64,000 nt of DNA from Frigidibacter mobilis. Its GTDB lineage: Bacteria > Pseudomonadota > Alphaproteobacteria > Rhodobacterales > Rhodobacteraceae. The notes beneath the pieces are model-generated. The model searched no databases and was not told the origin of the DNA. It was given only the letters and a program-made list of their open reading frames with translations. This document shows, piece after piece, positions 9,549 to 20,185 of the stretch (positions are counted from its first letter, which is position 1; each line of letters opens with the position of its first letter). Both the position numbers and the translations under genes were made by a program. Where the stretch lies: assembly GCF_001620265.1 (NCBI RefSeq), contig NZ_CP012661.1, forward strand, positions 3,392,501-3,456,500, written 5' to 3'.

Positions 9549-9935
9549 ATGACTGAACAGATGCTGAGCTTCAAGGAAATGTGCGCGCGATTCGACGTGA
9601 CCCCACGCACCTTGCGCTACTACGAATACATCGAGCTTCTGAACCCTGGCAAAGAGGGCCGCGCCCGGTTCTATGGCCCGCGTGAGGTGGCGCGGATGAC
9701 GCTGATCCTGCGCGGCCGCCGCTTCGGGTTCAGCCTTGAAGAGGTGCGGCAATGGCTGATGCTCTACGACCAGAGGGGCACGCAGGAACAATACCGGGTC
9801 TGGGTGGACCTTGCCGACCGCCAGCTTGCAGAACTCGAACGCCAGCGCCGCGACCTCGACGCGACCATCGCCGACCTGCGGCAGTTGCGCGATGCCAGTG
9901 CCGCGACGCTGACCGAAGATCCCGCTTCAGCCTGA
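9549..9935 (+). CDS. MerR-family transcriptional regulator (LiuR-like), upstream copy
   Basis: A 128-residue DNA-binding protein. The winged helix covers residues 7-75 with FKEMCARFDVTPRTLRYYE and the wing region REVARMTLILRGRRFGFSLEE; a C-terminal coiled coil runs from about residue 85 to 120. No cysteine metal site is visible, which fits acyl-CoA-responsive rather than metal-responsive MerR proteins. Start at ATG 9549 follows GGGGAGGG at 8 bases. It sits beside beta-oxidation genes, and LiuR-type MerR proteins control branched-chain and fatty-acid catabolism in Proteobacteria. Confidence 0.88.
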   Translation: MTEQMLSFKEMCARFDVTPRTLRYYEYIELLNPGKEGRARFYGPREVARMTLILRGRRFGFSLEEVRQWLMLYDQRGTQEQYRVWVDLADRQLAELERQRRDLDATIADLRQLRDASAATLTEDPASA

Positions 9936-10077
9936 CACTGCTTGAGGTTGGCCTGCGCCATTTTGCGCAGCAGCTGAAAACCGCCCATTCAAGGCGCCTT
10001 GCGCGTCCGGATTCACTACACAAGCCAAGTCCCGGAGATCATGAAATTTCCCGGTCCGGCCCATTTCTTTCCTGACA

Positions 10078-10124
10078 TGACGTCATCGTTTTTGTGACGC
10101 CACGTTATGTTTACGTTCACGTCA
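10078..10124. promoter_or_regulatory. Candidate MerR/LiuR operators
   Basis: Two palindromic ACGT-core sites lie before the second MerR gene: TGACGTCA at 10078-10085 and TTTACGTTCACGTCA at 10110-10124. The latter resembles the ACGT-containing palindrome described for LiuR-type MerR regulators. Likely operator for the MerR gene and the downstream acyl-CoA dehydrogenase. Inferred from sequence only. Confidence 0.45.
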
Positions 10125-10202
10125 CCTTCGCTTGTAAGGTTGTGGAAATCGGACCATTTGCCGCTCCATGACGCTACGACAGTTGCATGGAAAGACAGTG
10201 CC

Positions 10203-10594
10203 ATGAGTGAACAGGTTATGACCATCCGCGAGATGTGCGACACCTATGATGTGACCCGCGCACGCTGCGCTTTTACGAGAGCAAGGAACTGCTGTTCCCG
10301 ATCCGTGAAGGCCAGCGTCGGCTGTTCACACGGCGTGATCGCGCCAGGCTGACGCTGATCCTGCGTGGCAAGCGCTTCGGCTTCTCGCTCGAGGATATCC
10401 GCCAGCTTCTCGACCTCTACGAGATGGGCGACGGTCAGCAGACCCAGCTGGCGCGCACGCTTGACGTGGCGCGGGGCCGGTTGGCCGAGATGGAGCGTCA
10501 ACATCAAGAGCTCGGCGAGGCCATCGCCGAGTTGAAGGAACAGATCGGCGATGGCGAGGAGAGAATCGCCAGCGCCTCGACCAAATCCGCCTGA
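10203..10594 (+). pseudogene. MerR-family regulator, second copy, with a one-base frameshift
   Basis: Starts MSEQVMTIREMCDTYDVT, then the frame breaks at about 10255-10258. Adding one C to the run in gacccgcg restores PRTLRFYESKELLFPIREG and an unbroken frame to the TGA at 10592-10594 (130 residues). The restored protein has the same plan as the MerR at 9549 (TLILRGKRFGFSLEDIR, then a coiled coil), so the two are tandem paralogues. The break lies inside the recognition helix region and would abolish function if real; a sequencing deletion in a C run is more likely. Confidence 0.82.
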
Positions 10595-10637
10595 CGGCTG
10601 AAACAGCCGCAGGCCGGGACGAACAGGGAGGAAGACC

Positions 10638-12416
10638 ATGCCTAGCTACACCGCCCCCACGAAGGACATGCAGTTTGTTCTTCATGACGTGCTGAAAGTC
10701 ACCGAAACCGGCGTTCCCGGCTATGACGAGTTGGAACGCGACTTCACCGAGGCCGTGCTCGACGCCGCCGGCAAGGTCTCGACCGAGGTGCTGGCCCCGC
10801 TGAACGCGGTCGGCGACCGGGTCGGCTGCGTGATGGAAAACGGCGTTGTCCGCACCCCCGAGGGCTTCAAGGCTGCCTTCGCCGCGATGAAGGACGGCGG
10901 CTGGACCGCGCTCGACTGCGATCCCGAATATGGCGGGCAGGGCATGCCCTATGTGCTGGCAACGGCGGTGGGCGAGATGTTCGTGTCGGCCAACATGGCC
11001 TTCAACATGTATCAGGGCCTGACCCACGGCGCCTATTCCGCGATCCATGTGCATGGCACTGCCGAGCAGAAGCAGACCTACCTGCCCAAGATGATAAGCT
11101 GCGACTGGACCGGCACCATGAACCTGACCGAGCCGCATTGCGGCACGGACCTGGGCCTGATGCGCACCAAGGCCGAGCCGCAAGAGGATGGCAGCTACAA
11201 GATCACCGGCCAGAAGATCTTCATCTCGGCCGGCGAACATGACCTCGCCGAAAACATCATCCACCTGGTGCTGGCCAAGGCGCCCGGCGGCGGCGAGGGT
11301 ACCAAGGGCATCTCGCTGTTCATCGTTCCCAAGTTCATCGTAAATGCCGATGGCAGCCTTGGCGCCCGCAATGCGGTCAGCTGCGGCAAGATCGAAGAGA
11401 AGATGGGCATCCACGGCAACGCCACCTGCGTGATGAACTATGACGGCGCAACCGGCTGGCTGCTGGGGGACCTGCACAAGGGCATGCGCGCCATGTTCAC
11501 CATGATGAACGAGGCGCGTCTGGGGGTGGGCCTGCAGGGCTATGCCGTGGGCGAGGCCGCCTATCAGAACGCGGTGATCTACGCCAAGGATCGCCTGCAG
11601 GGCCGCGCCGTCACCGGCGCCGAGAACCCCTCGGGCCCCGCCGATCCGCTGATCGTGCATCCCGATATCCGCCGCACGCTGATGGACCAGAAATCCTTCC
11701 TCGAAGGCGCCCGCACCTTCACCTTCTGGGCCGCACATCTGATCGACCGCAGCCGCCGCTCCGGCGATGCCGCGGCCGAGGGCATGGTTTCGCTCATCAT
11801 CCCGGTGCTGAAGGGCTTCCTCACCGACAAGGGTTTTGAAACCGCGGTCACGGCCCAGCAGGTCTATGGCGGGCATGGCTACATCGAGGAATGGGGCATG
11901 TCGCAATTCGCCCGCGACGCCCGGATCGCCATGATCTACGAAGGCGCCAACGGCATCCAGGCGCTGGACCTTGTCGGCCGCAAGCTGGCACAGGATGGCG
12001 GCAAGCATGTCATGGCCTTCTTCGAGATGGTGAAGACCTTCATCAAGGAAAACGAGGCCGATGCAGCGCTGAAGGAGGGCTTCCTCGACCCGCTGAAGGC
12101 CGCGTCCAAGGATCTGCAGACGGCGGCGATGTTCTTCATGCAGAACGGCATGAAGAACCCCAATGCCGCGCTGGCCGGATCCTATGACTTCATGCACCTC
12201 TTCGGCCATGTCTGCCTTGGCCTGATGTGGGCACGGATGGGCAAGGCCGCGATGGCGGCCCTGGCGGAGGGCGCCAGCGACACCGCGTTCTATGAAACCA
12301 AGATCGCCACCGGGCGCTATTACATGGCGCGGCAGCTGCCGATGACCGCCACCCACCTCGCCCGCATCCAGTCGGGCGCAGACCCGGTGATGGCGCTGCC
12401 GGCCGAGGCGTTCTAG
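10638..12416 (+). CDS. Acyl-CoA dehydrogenase, long form (DmdC/FadE-like)
   Basis: An FAD enzyme of 592 residues that introduces the alpha-beta double bond in an acyl-CoA. Motifs: [21 protein letters not shown] (flavin loop), [21 protein letters not shown] and [17 protein letters not shown], whose glutamate is the expected catalytic base. The extended C-terminal domain and length match the family that includes methylmercaptopropionyl-CoA dehydrogenase (DmdC) and related fatty acyl-CoA dehydrogenases. Which substrate it uses cannot be decided here. It follows the MerR pair by 43 bases and leads a same-strand catabolic cluster. Confidence 0.9.
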   Translation: MPSYTAPTKDMQFVLHDVLKVTETGVPGYDELERDFTEAVLDAAGKVSTEVLAPLNAVGDRVGCVMENGVVRTPEGFKAAFAAMKDGGWTALDCDPEYGGQGMPYVLATAVGEMFVSANMAFNMYQGLTHGAYSAIHVHGTAEQKQTYLPKMISCDWTGTMNLTEPHCGTDLGLMRTKAEPQEDGSYKITGQKIFISAGEHDLAENIIHLVLAKAPGGGEGTKGISLFIVPKFIVNADGSLGARNAVSCGKIEEKMGIHGNATCVMNYDGATGWLLGDLHKGMRAMFTMMNEARLGVGLQGYAVGEAAYQNAVIYAKDRLQGRAVTGAENPSGPADPLIVHPDIRRTLMDQKSFLEGARTFTFWAAHLIDRSRRSGDAAAEGMVSLIIPVLKGFLTDKGFETAVTAQQVYGGHGYIEEWGMSQFARDARIAMIYEGANGIQALDLVGRKLAQDGGKHVMAFFEMVKTFIKENEADAALKEGFLDPLKAASKDLQTAAMFFMQNGMKNPNAALAGSYDFMHLFGHVCLGLMWARMGKAAMAALAEGASDTAFYETKIATGRYYMARQLPMTATHLARIQSGADPVMALPAEAF

Positions 12417-12459
12417 GCTCGGTCGGCACGCAACGGGCGCGGCAGCGGAGGAGAGGACG

Positions 12460-12912
12460 ATGGCCGAAGCACAGGAAACCTGGACCGAAACACCGGCAGC
12501 CACGGGCGGCTGCCAGTGCGGCGCGGTGCGCTACCGCCTTGCCGCCGGTCCCACCCGTGCCTCGGTCTGCCATTGCCGGATGTGCCAGCGTCAGGTCGGC
12601 GGCCCCTATGCCGCCTTCCTGAAACTGGCCGCGGGCCAGATCACCTGGCTGGGCGAGCCCGCCTGGTTCGCCTCCTCCGACATCGCCGAGCGCGGGTTCT
12701 GCCCCGCCTGCGGCACCCCGCTCGCCTTCCGCGATATCGGGTCGGAGTGGCTGGAGATCACGGCGGGCAGCCTGCCTGCCGGCTTCCCCTTCGCCCCGAC
12801 CGTGCAGTTCGGCATCGAAAGCCGCCATGCCTGGATCGACCATCTGGCCGCCCTGCCCGGCGAGGAAACCACCGAACGCCCCGTCAGCCACCAAGCGGCG
12901 GAGCAGCCCTGA
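12460..12912 (+). CDS. GFA-family protein (Mss4-like zinc fold)
   Basis: A 150-residue protein of the glutathione-dependent formaldehyde-activating (GFA/CENP-V) family. Zinc ligands are visible as CQC in GGCQCGAVRY, CHCRMC and CPAC in FCPACGTPL. Despite the family name, most members have no proven formaldehyde activity. It overlaps the next gene by one base (TGATG) and lies between the acyl-CoA dehydrogenase and a GST, so a glutathione-linked detoxification role is reasonable inference. Confidence 0.9.
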   Translation: MAEAQETWTETPAATGGCQCGAVRYRLAAGPTRASVCHCRMCQRQVGGPYAAFLKLAAGQITWLGEPAWFASSDIAERGFCPACGTPLAFRDIGSEWLEITAGSLPAGFPFAPTVQFGIESRHAWIDHLAALPGEETTERPVSHQAAEQP

Positions 12913-13118
12913 TGGTCAAACGGATGCGCCTGACCCGCCGCTTTCCCGTGGCCCTGACCGAAGACGCCTGGCGCAAACTGAAACGCTTCAGCGACGATGC
13001 CGGCCTGACCCACGACCAGGCGCTGATCTTCCTGTTCGAGAATTTCGGCTCTGTCACCGACGAGTCGAACCTGACCCACCGCCTGCGCCTGTTCAAGGCC
13101 GAGCTGGAAACCGACTGA
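12912..13118 (+). CDS. Small conserved-looking protein of 68 residues, unknown function
   Basis: Begins MVKRMRLTRRFPVALTEDAW and is followed by a predicted amphipathic helical region with LFENFGSVTDESNLTHRLRLF. Basic N-terminus, acidic C-terminus, no cysteine and no membrane segment. Its ATG overlaps the GFA stop (TGATG), which supports translation by coupling. I do not recognise a named family; a ribbon-helix-helix-like small DNA binder is possible but unproven. Confidence 0.7.
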   Translation: MVKRMRLTRRFPVALTEDAWRKLKRFSDDAGLTHDQALIFLFENFGSVTDESNLTHRLRLFKAELETD

Positions 13119-13145
13119 CGGCCCCCGCTGCCGAAAGGAACCGAG

Positions 13146-13781
13146 ATGACCGCGAAACTGTACTGCATGGGCGAAAGCGGCAATGCCTACAAGGCCGCCC
13201 TGACGATGACGCTGGCGGGCTTCGACTGGGAGCCGGTCTATGTGGATTTCTTCAACGGCGCCGCCCGCACGCCCGAGTTTCTGGCCATCAACCCGATGGG
13301 CGAGGTGCCGGTTCTGGTCGACGGCGACCGGACCCTGACCCAGTCGGGCGTGATCCAGTATCACGCCGCCGAAAAGACCGGGCGCTTTCAGGGCGAGACC
13401 GCTGCCGACCGCGCCGAGGTGCTGCGCTGGATCCTGTGGGACAATCACAAGATGTCCTCACAGAACGGCCCGCTGCGCTTCATGATGAACTTCCTGCCCG
13501 CCGAGAAGCGCCCCGCCGAGGCCATCGCCTGGCTGGGCGGCCGCGCCAGGGCGGCATGGAAGACGCTCGACCAGCATCTGCAGGAGCGCGACTGGATCGT
13601 CGGCAATGCCCCGACCATCGCCGACTTCGCCTGCTGCGGCTATCTCTATTACCCCGAACCGTTCGGCTTTGCCCGCGCGGACTGGCCGAATATCGACCGC
13701 TGGCTGGACGGCATCGCCGCCCTGCCCGGCTGGAAGCACCCCTATGACATGATGCCGGGCCACCCGTCAGATCGGGCCTGA
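13146..13781 (+). CDS. Glutathione S-transferase family protein
   Basis: A 211-residue two-domain protein. The N-terminal thioredoxin-like half has MTAKLYCMGESGNAYKAA, the cis-proline loop NPMGEVPVL and the glutathione-binding LTQSGVIQYHA; the C-terminal helical half carries VGNAPTIADFACCGYLYY, the GST N-capping box. Serine near residue 12 could activate glutathione. Lies in the oxidation cluster 28 bases behind the small gene; physiological substrate unknown. Confidence 0.88.
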   Translation: MTAKLYCMGESGNAYKAALTMTLAGFDWEPVYVDFFNGAARTPEFLAINPMGEVPVLVDGDRTLTQSGVIQYHAAEKTGRFQGETAADRAEVLRWILWDNHKMSSQNGPLRFMMNFLPAEKRPAEAIAWLGGRARAAWKTLDQHLQERDWIVGNAPTIADFACCGYLYYPEPFGFARADWPNIDRWLDGIAALPGWKHPYDMMPGHPSDRA

Positions 13782-13809
13782 GCCGCACAAGACGACCGAG
13801 GAGGATACC

Positions 13810-15021
<1,212 letters not shown>

Positions 15022-15055
15022 TGCACGTCACCCCGATCAGCCAAGGGGCACCGCG

Positions 15056-16033
15056 GTGAAGGTTGACCGCGCCAGCCTGCTGCCCGAACGCTCTTTCGAA
15101 GGGGCGCGGACGCTGCATCTGTCGGATGCGGGCGGGCTGTCGCAGTTCGGCTGCAACCTGCAGATCCTGCCGCCGGGGGCCCGGTCCTCGGAACGTCACT
15201 GGCATTCGTCGGAAGATGAGGCGCTGTTCATCCTGTCGGGCAGCGCCACGGTGATCGACGATGACGGCGAACACCTGCTGGGCCCCGGCGATGCCGCGGT
15301 CTGGCGGCGGGGCGATCCGAACGCGCATCACCTGCGCAACGATGGCACCGCGCCCTGCCGCTACATCGTCATCGGCGCGCGGGTGGCGGGCGATGTCTGC
15401 ACCTATCCGGACCTCGGCCACCGCCAGGTGAACGGGGCGGCGGACTGGCGGGTCGAGGACAGCACAGGCACCGTCCTGCGCGGCGGCCCCCTGCCCCCGC
15501 GCCTGCTGAACCTCGCCACCGACTGGGGCGCGCCCTTCGATGCGGGCTTCATCCCGCAGCGCATCCAGCGCGCCGCCGACCGGTTGTGGGAGACGGAAAC
15601 CGCCTGGGAACACAGCATCCTCGGCGGCGGCCTTGGCCCCTATCGCCACGCCATTCTTGGTGATCCCGGCGGACTGACCCAGTTTGGCGTGCACCTTGAG
15701 GTGCTGCCGCCCGGCTCGCAGTCGTCCTTCCGGCACTGGCACGAGGCGGAAGACGAGATGGTCTATCTGCTCGACGGCGAGCTGGTGCTGATCGAGGACG
15801 AGGAAACCCTCCTCCATCCCGGCGATGCCGTCTGCTGGCCCGCGGGCCACCCCGTCGGCCATTGCCTTGAAAACCGCAGCGGGCAGGACGCCCGCTACCT
15901 GACCATCGGCACGCGCAAGCGCCGCGATGTCATCCACTACCCAGATCACGACCTGTTGACCCAAAAGGACGGCCCCGCCCGCAGCTATCTGCACCGCGAC
16001 GGCACGCCCCACCGCAAGGGAGAGAGCACATGA
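15056..16033 (+). CDS. Double-cupin protein
   Basis: A 325-residue protein made of two related cupin_2 domains (about 20-115 and 195-300). Each has the metal-binding pattern: RHWHSSEDEALFILSG in the first and RHWHEAEDEMVYLLDG in the second, plus PGDAAVW / PGDAVCW. The start is GTG 15056, chosen because AAGGGG lies 8 bases upstream and no ATG fits between the thiolase and the first cupin. The stop overlaps the fadB ATG (ATGA). Possibly a dioxygenase-like or sugar/CoA-binding metal protein; function unknown. Confidence 0.85.
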   Translation: MKVDRASLLPERSFEGARTLHLSDAGGLSQFGCNLQILPPGARSSERHWHSSEDEALFILSGSATVIDDDGEHLLGPGDAAVWRRGDPNAHHLRNDGTAPCRYIVIGARVAGDVCTYPDLGHRQVNGAADWRVEDSTGTVLRGGPLPPRLLNLATDWGAPFDAGFIPQRIQRAADRLWETETAWEHSILGGGLGPYRHAILGDPGGLTQFGVHLEVLPPGSQSSFRHWHEAEDEMVYLLDGELVLIEDEETLLHPGDAVCWPAGHPVGHCLENRSGQDARYLTIGTRKRRDVIHYPDHDLLTQKDGPARSYLHRDGTPHRKGEST

Positions 16034-18233
16034 CCGATTTCACCTATACCCTCGGCGACGACGGTGTCGCCATCATCACCTGGGACGTTACCGGCAAGTC
16101 CATGAACGTCATGTCGCTGGCCGGCTTTGCCGAGCTGGACGCGCATATCGACCGGGCGCTGGCCGACCCTGCCGTCAAGGGCGTCGTCATCACCTCGGCC
16201 AAGAAGGACTTCGCCGGGGGGATGGACCTCAACGTCATCGCCCGGATGCGCGAGGATGCCGGCGATGAACCCGCCAAGGGCCTGTTCGACGGCGTGATGA
16301 TGATGCACGGCGTGCTGCGCAAGATCGAGCGGGCGGGGATGGACCCGAAAACGCTCAAGGGCGGCAAGCCGATCGCCGCCGCGCTGCCCGGCACCGCGCT
16401 TGGCATCGGGCTGGAACTGCCGCTGGCCTGCCACCGCATCTTTGCCGCCGACAATCCCAAGGCCAAGATCGGCCTGCCCGAGATCATGATCGGCATCTTC
16501 CCCGGCGCCGGAGGTACCACCCGCCTGGCCCGCAAGCTGGGCGCGATGGTCGCGGCGCCGTTCCTGCTGGAAGGCAAGATGTCGGATCCGAAATCGGCGA
16601 AGAATGCCGGCCTGATCGACGAGGTGGTCCCCGCCGAAGACCTGCTGGCCCGTGCGAAGGACTGGGTGCTGAACGCCAAGGACGCCGATATCGTCAAGCC
16701 GTGGGATGCCAAGGGCTACAAGATGCCCGGCGGCGCCCCCTATCATCCCGCCGGCTTCATGACCTTCGTCGGCGCCAGCGCGATGGTCAACGGCAAGACG
16801 CAAGGCGTCTTCCCGCCGCCAAGGCGCTGCTGGCCGCCGTCTATGAAGGCGCGCTGGTGCCCTTCGACACCGCGCTGAAGATCGAGGCACGCTGGTTCAC
16901 CCATGTGATGCTCAACCCCTCGTCCACGGCAATGATCCGCAGCCTGTTCATCAACAAGGAAGCACTGGAGAAGGGCGCGAACCGCCCCGCCGTGCCGGAC
17001 CAGACCGTCAGGAAACTCGGCGTGCTCGGTGCCGGGATGATGGGCGCCGGCATCGCCTATGTCGCGGCCAATGCCGGGATCGAGGTGGTGCTGATCGACG
17101 CGGCGCAAGAGGCCGCCGACCGCGGCAAGGCCCATGCCGAGGGCATCCTCGCCAAGGGCATGAAGCGCGGCAAGGTCAGCGCCGAGAAGATGGCCGAGGT
17201 TCTGGGCCGCATCACCGCCACCACCGATTACGCCGCACTGGAAGGTGCCGACCTGATCGTCGAGGCGGTGTTCGAGGATCCCAAGGTCAAGGCCGGCGTC
17301 ACCGCCCAGGCCGAGGCGGTGATCCCCGAAACCGCGATCTTTGCCACCAACACCTCCACCCTGCCGATCAGCGATCTGGCCAAGGCCTCCGCCCGGCCCG
17401 GGCAGTTCATCGGCATCCACTTCTTCAGCCCGGTGGACAAGATGATGCTGGTCGAGATCATCCGCGGCAAGGAAACCGGCGACATCGCCGTCGCCAAGGC
17501 GCTGGATTTCGTCCGCCAGATCCGCAAGACCCCCATCGTCGTCAACGACGCGCGGTTCTTCTACGCCAACCGCTGCATCATCCCCTATATCAACGAGGGG
17601 ATCCGCATGGTGGCCGAGGGCGTCGCCCCGGCGCTGGTCGAGAATGCGGCGCGCCTTGTGGGGATGCCGCTCGGCCCGCTGCAGCTGGTCGATGAAACCT
17701 CGATCGACCTTGGCGTGAAGATCGCCAAGGCCACCCGCGCCGCGATGGGCGATGCCTATCCCGATGGCGCGGTGGACGCGGTGTTGTTCGCCCTCGCCGA
17801 CCAGGGCCGCCTGGGCCGCAAGTCCAACTCCGGCTTCTACGCCTATGATGACAAGGGCACCCGCCTCGGCCTCTGGGCCGGCCTCGCCGAGGCCTACCCG
17901 GTCGCCGATGCCCAGCCCGAGCTGACCGAGGTACAGCACCGCCTGCTGTTCGCGCAGGTGCTGGAGGCGGTGCGCGCGCTGGAAGACGGTGTGCTGACCG
18001 ATATCCGCGAAGGCGATGTCGGCGCGATCCTGGGCTGGGGCTTCGCGCCCTGGTCGGGCGGGCCGTTCTCCTGGCTCGACATCCTGGGCGCCGAGCGCGC
18101 GGTCACGATCTGCGACCAGCTGACCGAGACCTATGGCGCGCGCTTCACCACCCCCGCGCTGCTGCGCGAGATGGCCGCGAAGGGGGAAACCTTCTACGGC
18201 CGCTTCGCCGGCGCGCCCGCGAAGGCGGCCTGA
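16030..18233 (+). pseudogene. fadB: FadB-type enoyl-CoA hydratase / 3-hydroxyacyl-CoA dehydrogenase, one-base frameshift
   Basis: Restored length 734 residues, normal for the multifunctional alpha subunit of the fatty-acid oxidation complex. The N-terminal hydratase has GTALGIGLELPLACH and PEIMIGIFPGAGG; the dehydrogenase has the NAD fold LGVLGAGMMGAGIAY, then GIHFFSPVDKM and the C-terminal 3HCDH domains. The frame breaks at about 16815 (GVFP to AAKALLAAVYEG); one added base heals it. Such an enzyme next to an intact thiolase is unlikely to be dead, so a sequence error is favoured. The ATG overlaps the bicupin stop. Confidence 0.9.
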
Positions 18234-18290
18234 GCTAACGGGGCCCCTTTCGGCCCTCTTCGCCCGGCATCAAGGCGCTTCAGCGCCGCC

Positions 18291-18328
18291 GGGCAGCGCC
18301 CGTCCGCCCCCTCGGGCGGGCGCTGCCC
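18291..18328. terminator. Strong hairpin after the fadB cluster
   Basis: GGGCAGCGCCCG and CGGGCGCTGCCC form a perfect 12-base stem with a 14-base loop. No T run follows, so it is either a GC-rich terminator-like structure or a dispersed palindromic element. It lies between the plus-strand fadB and the convergent sulfotransferase gene. Confidence 0.5.
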
Positions 18329-18420
18329 ACCCTCACCGCCTAGAAATTCGGTGGAGGCAAGCCGCACCATAAAGCGCCCAGAAATATCGTTGCTCGCCCA
18401 CCCGGCGGACGGGCACCGCC

Positions 18421-19086
18421 CTATGTCAGTGCCTCCGGATCGAACCTGTACCCGAACCGCGCGATATCCTCCGCCGCGACCTCGGCCAACACCTCCGCAT
18501 CCGCCGCAGAGTAATAGGGCCGCCAGTCGCGCCCCCTCTCGGATGCATTGGCGCGGGCAAGCGGCCCCAGCCGCAGGTCCAGCAGCGCCCCAAGCCGCGG
18601 CAGATCCTCCTCCAGCCGCTCCAGCCGCAGGAACAGCTCGCACCGTTCCACGCCCGCAGCATCCCGCACATAGCTGCCATAGGGGGACGCCGTCAGCGCG
18701 ATCCGCGTGCTGGGGTGGTTCAGGAACCCGCTGAAATCGCAGATCTTCGCCAGCGCCACCGCCGGATGCGCGAACCCCTGCCCGCGCAGCCAGTGGTAAT
18801 AGCTCACCACCCGGTCCCAGGGATTGCGCACCAGCGTGAACACCCTCAGCGCCGCCAGGTCTTCGACGCTCACCAGCCCGTCGATATCGGCGAGTGTCGA
18901 GTGCTTCCACAGCCGCCCCGCCGCCTGCACCCCCTTCAGCCGCCCGCGCCGCGCCCGCGCCTTGGGCGTGTCGCCGATCAGGATATCCTCCTTCATCGCC
19001 CGCGCCTCCAGCGCCAGCGCCAGCGCGGTGCCGCCGGTCTTGGGAATATGCACGAAGATGTAGCGCCGCCCGCGCGAGATTATCAT
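18421..19086 (-). CDS. Sulfotransferase family protein
   Basis: A 221-residue PAPS-dependent sulfotransferase-like protein. The 5'-phosphosulfate loop is YIFVHIPKTGGTALALAL and the 3'-phosphate segment is VRNPWDRVVSYYHW; both fit the carbohydrate-type sulfotransferase family common in Rhodobacteraceae. No membrane anchor is seen, so it is probably cytosolic. ATG 19086 follows GGAGG at a good distance. The acceptor is unknown. Confidence 0.88.
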   Translation of the reverse strand: MIISRGRRYIFVHIPKTGGTALALALEARAMKEDILIGDTPKARARRGRLKGVQAAGRLWKHSTLADIDGLVSVEDLAALRVFTLVRNPWDRVVSYYHWLRGQGFAHPAVALAKICDFSGFLNHPSTRIALTASPYGSYVRDAAGVERCELFLRLERLEEDLPRLGALLDLRLGPLARANASERGRDWRPYYSAADAEVLAEVAAEDIARFGYRFDPEALT

Positions 19087-19137
19087 GACCCGCCTCCAGT
19101 TGCGCGCATCGTCACGCCCCGCGCCCCCGCGCGCAAG

Positions 19138-20076
19138 TCACCCCTTCCTGCGCAGCGCGATCAGCATCCCCGCCGCCACGATCAGCCCGATCCCCAGCAG
19201 CGCCCGCCCGCCCAGCATCTCGCCCCACAGGAACCAGCTCCAGAACGCGGCGCAGGGCAGAATCGTGTATTCGAACACCGCCGCCCGGCTTGCCTCGGCC
19301 ATCTGGTAGCCCTTGACCATCATCACGATCCCCAGCAGTGACCCTGCCGCCTGCACGAAGGTCCAGCCCATGAAACTGGCCGAGGGCCAGACCCAGCCGC
19401 GCAGCACGAAGCCCGCCGCGCCGCCCGGAACCTCGGGCGCGGCCAGCGCCAGCACCGCCATGCCGAGGGCGCCATAGAGGCCCAGCATGGCAAAGAACCC
19501 CGCCACCAGCGTCTCGGCGCTCTCGCCCGCGCACCAGCGGCGGGTGGCAAGGTTGCCCAGCGCATAAAGGAACCCGCCGATCACCGGCGCGATCAGCACC
19601 GGCGACAGCGTGCCTTCGCCCGGGTCCAGCACCATCAGCGTGCCCAGGAAGCCCAGCGCCACGGCAACGATGCGGAACGGTCCGATCCGCTCGCCATAGG
19701 CAAAGCGCGACAGCAGCAGCACGAAGATCGGCGCGGTGAACAGCCCCGCCGCCACCACCGCCACCGGCAGGAAGGCGAGGCTGCCGAAGTAGAACAGCAT
19801 CGCCGTGCCATGCACCAGGCTGCGCGCCGCCACCGCCCGCGGATTGCGCGGCCACAGCCGCAGCCCCAGCACCGGCGCCGCCACCGCAAACAACGCCAGC
19901 GCCATCACCGACCGCGTGGCGTGGAACTGCCACAGCCCGCCCTGATCGGCGATCACCCGCACGAAATTGTCGGTGAACCCGATGATGACGGCATAGATCA
20001 GGATCGCGCCCGCCGCCGCCAATGTGCGGTTTCCCGCCGTCACCGGCGCCTCCGTCCCTGCCACTGCCTCGCTCAT
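19138..20076 (-). CDS. DMT superfamily transporter (EamA domains)
   Basis: A 312-residue inner-membrane protein with about ten hydrophobic helices arranged as two EamA repeats (residues about 18-150 and 165-300). Typical features are the N-terminal helix with GFTDNFVRVIA and the helix-six region with LSRFAYGERIGPFRIVAV. Drug or metabolite export is the family role; the substrate is unknown. The start has AGGAG 7 bases upstream. Co-directional with the sulfotransferase, about 50 bases apart. Confidence 0.9.
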   Translation of the reverse strand: MSEAVAGTEAPVTAGNRTLAAAGAILIYAVIIGFTDNFVRVIADQGGLWQFHATRSVMALALFAVAAPVLGLRLWPRNPRAVAARSLVHGTAMLFYFGSLAFLPVAVVAAGLFTAPIFVLLLSRFAYGERIGPFRIVAVALGFLGTLMVLDPGEGTLSPVLIAPVIGGFLYALGNLATRRWCAGESAETLVAGFFAMLGLYGALGMAVLALAAPEVPGGAAGFVLRGWVWPSASFMGWTFVQAAGSLLGIVMMVKGYQMAEASRAAVFEYTILPCAAFWSWFLWGEMLGGRALLGIGLIVAAGMLIALRRKG

Positions 20077-20185
20077 GCCGCATCTCCTGCAAGTCCTTGC
20101 TTTCCTTCAACCCGGTGCCACGCCAATATGCGCGCCTGAAAGCGACATGCGCAAAGCGGCCCGCAACGCCGGGCAGGAGGACGAT

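Noticed and set aside
16030..18233. Programmed ribosomal frameshift in fadB (or deoA)
   Set aside because: No slippery heptamer with a following structure is seen, these families do not use frameshifting, and many unrelated genes in the window show the same one-base loss.
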